Shown: one piece after another, positions 1-4,575 of the stretch
How positions within the stretch are numbered: position 1 is the stretch's first letter
Layout of the letters: the number at the start of each line of letters is the position of its first letter
Assembly (NCBI GenBank): GCA_900552755.1
Contig: USAY01000118.1
Coordinates: forward strand, 1-5,407
Reading direction: 5' to 3'
Source: an uncultured Collinsella sp.
Lineage (GTDB): Bacteria; Actinomycetota; Coriobacteriia; Coriobacteriales; Coriobacteriaceae
Length of the DNA: 5,407 bases
The notes under the pieces: model-generated
Database searches by the model: none
Told to the model about the DNA's origin: nothing
Seen by the model: only the letters and a program-made list of their open reading frames with translations
Translations under genes and position numbers: made by a program

Positions 1-30
1 GCCGTTCGTCCCAAAAACGGCGCCGCTCGT
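1..30 (+). promoter_or_regulatory. Candidate LytTR-type direct-repeat binding site upstream of the permease
   Basis: GCCGTTCGT (1-9) is repeated as GCCGCTCGT (22-30), 8 of 9 bases identical, with exactly 12 bases between. The described recognition pattern for LytTR-domain regulators is an imperfect direct repeat of [TA][AC][CA]GTTN[AG][TG] with 12-13 bp spacing. The first copy matches 8 of 9 positions and the second 7 of 9. A LytTR regulator is encoded at 4576-5310, so a link to permease control is plausible but inferred. A poor -35-like TTGCAG (32-37) follows directly, with a weak -10-like TACAAG (56-61) 18 bp further, as might be expected of an activator-dependent promoter. An overlapping inverted repeat, GCCGTT (1-6) with AACGGC (16-21), offers a rival reading as the 3' part of a hairpin cut by the window edge. 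Confidence 0.35.
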
Positions 31-108
31 TTTGCAGTTCTGCCTTCGGTCGAGCTACAAGCGGAGCTGCTGCGCCAAGGCCGTATCTTAAAGCCACGAA
101 ATAAAAGA

Positions 109-129
109 GCGCGGCGAAACGGACCGCGC
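109..129 (+). other. Small GC hairpin in the permease leader
   Basis: GCGCGG (109-114) is perfectly complementary to CCGCGC (124-129), leaving the nine-base loop cgaaacgga. No T-run follows, so it is not an intrinsic terminator. It lies about 30 bases before the RBS, so it would be in the 5' leader of the permease mRNA if transcription starts upstream of it. Function is unknown. Confidence 0.35.
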
Positions 130-156
130 AAGGGGTGACGTCAAGGGGCGTCAAAA
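129..156 (+). repeat. Imperfect short tandem repeat with TGACGTCA palindrome before the RBS
   Basis: CAAGGGG occurs at 129-135 and again at 142-148 (13-bp period). CGTCAA occurs at 139-144 and 149-154 (10-bp period). Between them lies the perfect 8-bp palindrome TGACGTCA (136-143). The G-rich copies resemble weak ribosome-binding sequences placed ahead of the real one at 162-167. This may be slippage-generated sequence or an operator; nothing in the window decides. Confidence 0.3.
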
Positions 157-161
157 AGGAA

Positions 162-167
162 AGGAGG
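162..167 (+). promoter_or_regulatory. Ribosome binding site that fixes the permease start
   Basis: AGGAGG lies six bases before ATG 174. The longer in-frame GTG at 135 has only AAGGGG directly abutting it with no spacing, and would add 13 charged residues not expected ahead of an APC permease. ATG 174 is therefore preferred. Confidence 0.85.
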
Positions 168-173
168 GGAACA

Positions 174-1625
174 ATGGCGGACAAGAACGCAGAAGTTGCA
201 GTCGAGGATAACGGCGGCATGAAGAAAACGCTTTCGCTCTGGAACTTCTTCACCATCGGTTTCGGTGCCATTATCGGTACCGGTTGGGTTCTGCAGGTCG
301 GCGACTGGATGGTCGTGGGCGGCGGTCCCGTTCCCGCTATGATCGCATTCCTCTTGGGTGCAATCTTCCTCGTGCCCGTCGGAGCTGTTTTCGGTGAGCT
401 CACGGCTGCTATCCCCATCTCGGGCGGCATCGTCGAGTATGTCGATCGTAGCTTTGGCCGTACGCTGAGCTACATCACCGGTTGGCTTTTGGCCCTGGGC
501 AACGGCATCCTGTGCCCGTGGGAGGCCATCGCTATTTCGACCCTCGTGTCCGAGATGTTCGGCAGCCTGCCCGGTCTTGAGTGGCTGCGCGCCGTCAAGC
601 TCTACACCATCCTGGGCGCTGACGTTTACCTGTTCCCGACGCTGATCGCGCTCGGCTTTGCAGCTTACGTCATCTTCCTCAACTTCCGCGGCGCCAGCTC
701 GGCCGCCAAGCTCCAGGCCTTCCTGACCAAGGCTCTGCTCTGCGGCATGCTGCTCGCCATGGGCGTCTCGCTGTTCACCGGCTCGCCGGACAACGCCATG
801 CCCGTGTTCTCCCAGGTCACCGGCGCTGGCGGCGGCAAGGCCGCTACCGAGGGCGCCAGCCTGTTCGCCGGCATCGTGTCGGTCCTGGTTCTGACCCCGT
901 TCTTCTACGCCGGTTTCGACACCATTCCTCAGCAGGCTGAGGAAGCAGCCGAGGGCCTCAACTGGAACAAGTTCGGCAAGATCATCTCCCTGGCCCTGCT
1001 GGCCGCTGGCGGTTTCTACATGGTCTGCATCTACTCGTTCGGCACCATCCTCGACTGGCATGAGTTTGTTAAGAGTCCGGTTCCCGCGCTTGCCTGCCTC
1101 AAGGGCATCAACATGCTCCTGTACCTGGCCATGCTCGTCATCGCCACGCTTGGACCCATGGGTCCGATGAACTCCTTCTACGGTGCCACGAGCCGCATCA
1201 TGCTCGCCATGGGCCGCAAGGGCCAGCTGCCCGAGAAATTCGCCGAGGTCGATCCCAAGTCCGGCGCTCCCAAGCTCGCCTGCGTCGTTCTGGGCGTCAT
1301 CACCGTCATCGGTCCGTTCCTGGGCAAGAACATGCTCATTCCTCTGACCAACGTGTCGGCTCTCGCCTTCATCTTCTCCTGCGGTATGGTCGCTCTCGCC
1401 TGCCTGCGCATGCGCTTCACCGAGCCCGACCTGCCTCGTCCCTACGAGGTGCCCGGCGGCAAGTTTGGCATCGGCCTCGCTATCGCTGCCTGCGCCATCA
1501 TCATCGGCCTGCTCGTGATTCCGTTCTCTCCCGCCTCCCTCAACATGGTGGAGTGGAGCATCGTGATCGGCTGGTTGGCTATTGGCCTGGCCCTCATGGC
1601 TTTCACCAATTCCCGCAAAAAGTAA
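174..1625 (+). CDS. APC-superfamily amino acid permease, 12 TM
   Basis: Inner-membrane secondary transporter of the amino acid-polyamine-organocation superfamily, 483 residues from ATG 174, the usual length for the family. About twelve hydrophobic segments are visible (roughly residues 23-44, 52-74, 97-128, 150-171, 183-201, 229-249, 268-291, 314-334, 368-384, 393-413, 432-450 and 459-477). The TM1 unwound substrate-binding motif is GFGAIIGTGW (29-38), the variant with Trp after GTG. The TM6 signature is YAGFDTIPQQAEEA (245-258). The loop after TM8 carries the family-typical SRIMLAMGRKGQLPEKF (340-356). There is no signal peptide; the N-terminus is short and charged. It is the first gene here, followed after 131 bases by a cytosolic amidohydrolase, which suggests that the imported compound is hydrolysed inside the cell. 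Codon use is strongly biased, suggesting good expression. Family assignment is secure; the substrate (an amino acid, an amide or a small peptide-like molecule) is not determined by the sequence. Confidence 0.93.
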   Translation: MADKNAEVAVEDNGGMKKTLSLWNFFTIGFGAIIGTGWVLQVGDWMVVGGGPVPAMIAFLLGAIFLVPVGAVFGELTAAIPISGGIVEYVDRSFGRTLSYITGWLLALGNGILCPWEAIAISTLVSEMFGSLPGLEWLRAVKLYTILGADVYLFPTLIALGFAAYVIFLNFRGASSAAKLQAFLTKALLCGMLLAMGVSLFTGSPDNAMPVFSQVTGAGGGKAATEGASLFAGIVSVLVLTPFFYAGFDTIPQQAEEAAEGLNWNKFGKIISLALLAAGGFYMVCIYSFGTILDWHEFVKSPVPALACLKGINMLLYLAMLVIATLGPMGPMNSFYGATSRIMLAMGRKGQLPEKFAEVDPKSGAPKLACVVLGVITVIGPFLGKNMLIPLTNVSALAFIFSCGMVALACLRMRFTEPDLPRPYEVPGGKFGIGLAIAACAIIIGLLVIPFSPASLNMVEWSIVIGWLAIGLALMAFTNSRKK

Positions 1626-1631
1626 CGCCGA

Positions 1632-1683
1632 GCCGGGGCGGATCGGGTGCGCGGTGCCCTCTCTCCCGCGCACCGAACCCGGC
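1632..1683 (+). other. Two-tier GC-rich hairpin directly after the permease stop
   Basis: The inner stem is nine perfect pairs: GGTGCGCGG (1646-1654) with CCGCGCACC (1666-1674), loop of 11. The outer stem is six perfect pairs: GCCGGG (1632-1637) with CCCGGC (1678-1683). It begins seven bases after the stop codon. There is no T-run after it, so it is not a classical intrinsic terminator. It could protect the 3' end of the permease message, be a processing point, or partly attenuate transcription into the amidohydrolase gene. Confidence 0.55.
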
Positions 1684-1688
1684 ACCAC

Positions 1689-1728
1689 TTGGGTAGCTTT
1701 GTGAGGCCTTAACCCAACACGGCCTCGC
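1689..1728 (+). other. Interdigitated stems (pseudoknot-capable or alternative pairing)
   Basis: Stem A pairs TTGGGT (1689-1694) with ACCCAA (1712-1717). Stem B pairs GAGGCC (1703-1708) with GGCCTC (1721-1726), extendable by a G-T and a G-C pair to 1701/1728. The 5' arm of B lies inside loop A and the 3' arm of A lies inside loop B, so the two form either an H-type pseudoknot or mutually exclusive hairpins, ending about 18 bases before the amidohydrolase RBS. The pairing is seen directly; a regulatory role is inference. No known riboswitch class was recognised. Confidence 0.35.
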
Positions 1729-1734
1729 CCACTA

Positions 1735-1746
1735 TATGGATCCATA
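1735..1746 (+). promoter_or_regulatory. Perfect 12-bp palindrome abutting the amidohydrolase RBS
   Basis: TATGGATCCATA is a perfect two-fold palindrome whose last base is the first base of the AAGGAGG RBS. It could be a protein operator overlapping the translation start region. As RNA it would make only a weak four-pair stem. The TATATG at 1733-1738 could be read as a -10 with TTAACC (1709-1714), but the start point would fall at the RBS, so a promoter here is unlikely. Confidence 0.3.
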
Positions 1747-1752
1747 AGGAGG
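1746..1752 (+). promoter_or_regulatory. Strong ribosome binding site of the amidohydrolase
   Basis: AAGGAGG is a full-length Shine-Dalgarno core, four bases (AACC) before ATG 1757. The spacing is on the short side but usable, and it supports ATG 1757 as the start. Confidence 0.85.
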
Positions 1753-1756
1753 AACC

Positions 1757-3034
1757 ATGTCCACTAAGTATGCAATCGTTGGCGGCAAGCTCATCGACGG
1801 TACCGGCGCCGAGCCGGTCGAGAACTCCCTCGTTCTCGTCGACGACAACGGCAAGATCGAGTATGCCGGTGTCATGCAGGACCTTCCCGAGGGCGTTGAG
1901 GTCATCGACGCCGCCGGCAAGACCGTCCTTCCCGGCCTGATTGACACCCACCTGCACTTCTCGGGCAACCTGACCGACGATGACACCGATTGGGTCATGC
2001 AGCCGCTCCTCGAGAAGCAGGCCGTCGCCGTCAAGCAGGCCTACGACTGCCTTACCCATGGCCTCACCACCGTCTGCGAGATCGGCCGCTTTGGTATCCA
2101 GATCCGTGACTGCATCGACAAGGGCGTCTTTAAGGGCCCGCGCGTTCTGGCCACCGGCCTCGGCTTCTGCCGCGTTGCCGGCCACGGCGACTCCCACCAC
2201 TGCACCCAGGAGCTCAATAAGGAATCCCATCCCTGGGGCGACCAGGTCGATGGTCCTTGGGATCTGCGCAAGGCCGTCCGTCGTCGCCTGCGCGAGAACC
2301 CCGATGCCATCAAGATCTGGGCTACCGGTGGCGGCATCTGGCGTTGGGACTCCGGTCGCGACCAGCACTATTGCTCCGAGGAGATCCAGGCCGTGGTCGA
2401 AGAGGCAAAGATGGTCGGCATCCCCGTGTGGAGCCACTGCTACAACAACCATGCCGCTGCCTACGATTCCGTCCGCTTTGGCTGCGAGCAGCTGATTCAC
2501 GGCTTCGATATCGATGAGCGCACCATGGACCTCATGGCCGAGCAGGGCACCTTCTTCACCCCGACGATCGCCTTCCTGCCCACCTGGTACGCCACTTATC
2601 CGCCCGTCTACGTCCCCGAGCTGCACGACAAGTACGAGGGCACCCTGGTCGAGAAGGAGCTGCAGCGCAACTACGACTGCCTGCGCGAGGCCAAGAAGCG
2701 TGGCGTCGTCATGACGATCGGCTCCGACTCCTTCTCCTTCGTCACCCCGTACGGCACCTGCTCCATTGAGGAGATGTACGAGTTCGTCGACAAGATCGGC
2801 TTCACCCCGGTCGAGACCATCACCTGCGCCACCCTCAACGGTGCTAAGATGTGCCACATCGAGGACGAGACCGGTTCTATCGAGGCCGGAAAGTGCGCCG
2901 ACCTGCTGGTCGTCAACGGTGACGTCGCCGCCGACATCCACGTGCTCAACACCGACAACATGGACGTCATCATGAAGGACGGCTGGATCGTCGAGGCGGG
3001 CACCTTTGGCGAGGCCAACAAATACAGCGCCTAA
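1757..3034 (+). CDS. Metal-dependent amidohydrolase, prolidase/imidazolonepropionase-like
   Basis: Cytosolic hydrolase of the amidohydrolase superfamily, 425 residues, no signal peptide. Residues 1-55 and about 375-425 form the split beta-sandwich (the C-terminal part has GSIEAGKCADLLVVNG, 373-388) around a TIM barrel. Metal ligands can be mapped: H65 and H67 in DTHLHF, K186 in IKIWATGG (the lysine that is carboxylated in binuclear members), H227 in WSHCYN, H248 in LIHGF, and D324 in GSDSF. The segment DGPWDLRKAVRRRL (165-178) leading to the lysine is typical of the group that includes Xaa-Pro/Xaa-Arg dipeptidase-like enzymes and relatives acting on other amides. Imidazolonepropionase itself lacks this lysine arrangement, so hutI is unlikely. 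No leucine codon is TTA, TTG or CTA and nearly all lysines are AAG, a sign of high expression. Probably co-expressed with the permease, whose imported compound it may cleave. The fold is confident; the substrate is unknown. Confidence 0.9.
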   Translation: MSTKYAIVGGKLIDGTGAEPVENSLVLVDDNGKIEYAGVMQDLPEGVEVIDAAGKTVLPGLIDTHLHFSGNLTDDDTDWVMQPLLEKQAVAVKQAYDCLTHGLTTVCEIGRFGIQIRDCIDKGVFKGPRVLATGLGFCRVAGHGDSHHCTQELNKESHPWGDQVDGPWDLRKAVRRRLRENPDAIKIWATGGGIWRWDSGRDQHYCSEEIQAVVEEAKMVGIPVWSHCYNNHAAAYDSVRFGCEQLIHGFDIDERTMDLMAEQGTFFTPTIAFLPTWYATYPPVYVPELHDKYEGTLVEKELQRNYDCLREAKKRGVVMTIGSDSFSFVTPYGTCSIEEMYEFVDKIGFTPVETITCATLNGAKMCHIEDETGSIEAGKCADLLVVNGDVAADIHVLNTDNMDVIMKDGWIVEAGTFGEANKYSA

Positions 3035-3037
3035 ACT

Positions 3038-3046
3038 ACCGTTCAT
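3038..3046 (+). promoter_or_regulatory. Lone LytTR-like half-site
   Basis: ACCGTTCAT matches all nine positions of the described LytTR repeat pattern and shares 7 of 9 bases with the copy at 1-9. No partner is found at 12-13 bp on either side; the nearest similar sequence is ACAGTATTT (3066-3074), 19 bases on. It lies just after the amidohydrolase stop, upstream of the kinase gene, where autoregulation would be expected. By a simple count, about half an occurrence of this pattern is expected by chance in the noncoding bases here, so it is only suggestive. Confidence 0.25.
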
Positions 3047-3075
3047 CGACGACTGGATGTAAAACACAGTATTTG

Positions 3076-3090
3076 ATTGCATAATGCAAT
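3076..3090 (+). promoter_or_regulatory. Perfect 15-bp palindrome, operator-like, with embedded -10-like CATAAT
   Basis: ATTGCAT (3076-3082), a central A, then ATGCAAT (3084-3090) form a perfect inverted repeat with a one-base centre, too tight to be an RNA hairpin of its full length and typical of a dimeric repressor operator. CATAAT (3080-3085) inside it matches the -10 consensus at 5 of 6 positions, but no convincing -35 lies 15-19 bp upstream. It sits three bases before the terminator stem. It may control the kinase/regulator genes; the cognate protein is not identified. Confidence 0.4.
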
Positions 3091-3092
3091 GG

Positions 3093-3119
3093 AGAGGGTC
3101 GCTTGCGGCCCTCTTTATT
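3093..3119 (+). terminator. Intrinsic terminator after the amidohydrolase
   Basis: AGAGGG (3093-3098) pairs perfectly with CCCTCT (3109-3114). Inside, a T-G, a C-G and a G-C pair extend the stem to nine pairs closed by the loop CTTG. The 3' side runs into TTTATT (3114-3119). It lies about 60 bases after the amidohydrolase stop and only 26 bases before the kinase ATG, so it probably ends or attenuates transcription from the upstream genes into the regulatory pair. Confidence 0.8.
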
Positions 3120-3137
3120 GCTATGGGTGCGATAGAT

Positions 3138-3145
3138 AAAAGGGG
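3138..3145 (+). promoter_or_regulatory. RBS-like sequence that makes the kinase start ambiguous
   Basis: AAAAGGGG directly abuts ATG 3146 with no spacing, which is too close for normal initiation there. The in-frame GTG at 3152 sits six bases after it, a normal distance, and would shorten the protein by only two residues. The actual start may therefore be GTG 3152. Confidence 0.45.
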
Positions 3146-4537
3146 ATGACGGTGGATTTAAACAGGCTGATTCTGGGCAAGAGCTATAACTCTACCAAGG
3201 TCTTTCGTACGGCCCAGCATGTGGTCCAGGCCATCCTGCTCGGTGTTGTCGTTCCGGCGCTTATCCTGCTGCTTATCTGGGATTTAACCGATAATCCCAA
3301 TCCCGTTCCGGGCGTTGTCGTTATTGCCGGCCTGGTCATGCTGTGCTTCTTTTTCTCGTATGTCTTTGTGGTCCCCGACGACCTCACATCGAGCGCAACC
3401 GACCGTACGCTTGCCATCGCATCAAAAATATTCGCCTACACGTCGCGCGGCCTTACGCCCGAAGCGACCCTGGGCGCCTCTAAAATCATCCTGTCCGAGA
3501 CCATCGCCTCTGCCATCTGCTTTACCGATGGCAAACAGGTGTTGGCAAGCTGGGGCGAGGACTCGGCAAAGTGCCCTGCCGGCACCCCGGTCGTGCTCAA
3601 GACTACGCTCAGTGTGATTGAGACGGGCGAGCAGAGCGTGTTTTCGCGTGACACCTCCAATGAGACGGGCGGTTATTTTCCCCGCCTGCGCGCCGGCATT
3701 GTCGCGCCGCTTACCGTGCGCGGGCATTGCGTGGGCACACTCGAGCTGTATTACCCCCGCCTGAGCAGCATTGATATGCGCCAGACGGCCCTTGCCTCGG
3801 GTTTTGCCGATCTCATTTCCACGCAGCTCGCCAGCTTTGAGCTCGAGCGCCAGGACGAGCTTACGGCCCGCGTGGAGCTGCGCGCCTTGCAATCGCAGGT
3901 CGATCCTCATTTTCTGTTTAACACCATCAGCACCATCGTGTCGCTCGTGCGAACCGAGCCCGACAAGGCGCGATCGCTGCTGATCGACTTTTCCAACTAC
4001 TATCGTCAGACGCTTTCTGATTCCGATACACTCACCACGCTCGAGCACGAGGTGGAACAGGGCACTCGTTATATCAATCTTATGCAGGCCCGGTATGGCG
4101 ACGGCCGTCTACGCGTTTCGGTCGACATCGACTTTGAGGTGCGCGACAGCCTGGTACCGCCGTTCATCTTGCAGCCGCTGCTCGAAAACTGCATCAAGCA
4201 TGCGCAGCGCGAGACCGAGCCGCTTTCTATTCGTGTTAGGGCTTTTGAGACCGATGACGGCTTGGAGATCATCGTCGAAGATGACGGCATCGGGATGAGC
4301 GAAGAAGTCTGTGCGCATCTGTTTGAGCAGCATCGCCGAGAGGAGCCCGAGAGCATTACCGCCGACGGCTCCGTCAAGCGAGGTTGCGGCCTGGCGCTCT
4401 TCAACGTGCTTCAGCGCATCCATTTCTTTTACGGAGAAGATTCTGGCATGCGCGTGAAGTCCCAGGAGGGCGTGGGAACGCAGGTCATCGTTGAGTTGAG
4501 CGGCGAGCCGCATGAGCCGGCGCCGCTAACGGTGTAG
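3146..4537 (+). CDS. LytS-type sensor histidine kinase, two TM helices plus GAF-like domain
   Basis: Membrane histidine kinase, 463 residues (461 if GTG 3152 is the start). Two hydrophobic helices (about 26-46 and 56-77) are separated by only some ten residues, so there is no extracytoplasmic sensor domain. Residues about 88-235 resemble the GAF-type domain of LytS kinases (FAYTSRGLTPEATLGASKII, 96-115, and VAPLTVRGHCVGTLELYY, 186-203). The catalytic part is of the LytS/YehU type: phosphoacceptor H255 in QVDPHFLFNTISTI, N-box N348 in PLLENCIKHA, G1-box EDDGIGM (378-384), and G2-box GCGLALFNVLQRI (413-425). All boxes look intact, so it should be active. The usual five-helix LytS membrane domain is absent. 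The LytTR regulator follows after 38 bases and is the expected phosphotransfer partner. Codon use is less biased than in the upstream genes, with several TTG and TTA leucines. The signal sensed is unknown. Confidence 0.92.
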   Translation: MTVDLNRLILGKSYNSTKVFRTAQHVVQAILLGVVVPALILLLIWDLTDNPNPVPGVVVIAGLVMLCFFFSYVFVVPDDLTSSATDRTLAIASKIFAYTSRGLTPEATLGASKIILSETIASAICFTDGKQVLASWGEDSAKCPAGTPVVLKTTLSVIETGEQSVFSRDTSNETGGYFPRLRAGIVAPLTVRGHCVGTLELYYPRLSSIDMRQTALASGFADLISTQLASFELERQDELTARVELRALQSQVDPHFLFNTISTIVSLVRTEPDKARSLLIDFSNYYRQTLSDSDTLTTLEHEVEQGTRYINLMQARYGDGRLRVSVDIDFEVRDSLVPPFILQPLLENCIKHAQRETEPLSIRVRAFETDDGLEIIVEDDGIGMSEEVCAHLFEQHRREEPESITADGSVKRGCGLALFNVLQRIHFFYGEDSGMRVKSQEGVGTQVIVELSGEPHEPAPLTV

Positions 4538-4561
4538 CACGCGGTTGGATTGAGAGAAAAA

Positions 4562-4567
4562 GAGGGG
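4562..4567 (+). promoter_or_regulatory. Ribosome binding site of the response regulator
   Basis: GAGGGG lies eight bases before ATG 4576 within a purine-rich run. It is weaker than the AAGGAGG sites of the two metabolic genes, in line with lower expression. The 38-base gap from the kinase stop holds no terminator or promoter that I can see, so the pair is probably cotranscribed. Confidence 0.6.
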
Positions 4568-4575
4568 AAGCGCAT

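Noticed and set aside
1..138. Open frame from the window edge to TGA 136-138, a possible C-terminus of an upstream gene
   Set aside because: Only 45 codons, very basic and without a recognisable motif. Such length is common by chance in GC-rich DNA, and the stretch also carries regulatory-looking repeats. It cannot be excluded without upstream sequence.
135..173. Upstream GTG start for the permease
   Set aside because: No properly spaced RBS for GTG 135, while ATG 174 has AGGAGG at six bases; the extra 13 residues look like translated leader.
1709..1738. Promoter TTAACC / TATATG for the amidohydrolase
   Set aside because: Only 4 of 6 matches in each hexamer, and the start point would fall on the Shine-Dalgarno itself.
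141..1745. 534-codon open frame on the minus strand opposite the permease
   Set aside because: Its translation is low-complexity, rich in Gly, Glu, Asp and His, with no recognisable domain. It mirrors a GC-rich, codon-biased real gene whose product matches APC permeases throughout.
1757..3034. Naming the amidohydrolase hutI (imidazolonepropionase)
   Set aside because: The IKIWATGG lysine segment points to the carboxylated-lysine, dipeptidase-like group, and no other histidine-degradation gene is in the window.
1709..3082. 457-codon open frame on the minus strand opposite the amidohydrolase
   Set aside because: The Val/Asp/Gly/Leu-rich product has no motif. It arises because the true gene avoids codons whose complement is a stop; the + strand product has a full set of catalytic residues.
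3076..3090. ArgR box or other named operator
   Set aside because: The half-sites are separated by one base, not the wider spacing of ARG boxes, and no known operator consensus was matched with confidence, so it is left unnamed.
3422..4048. 208-codon minus-strand open frame inside the kinase gene
   Set aside because: No RBS, no domain, and fully covered by the well-supported kinase reading frame.
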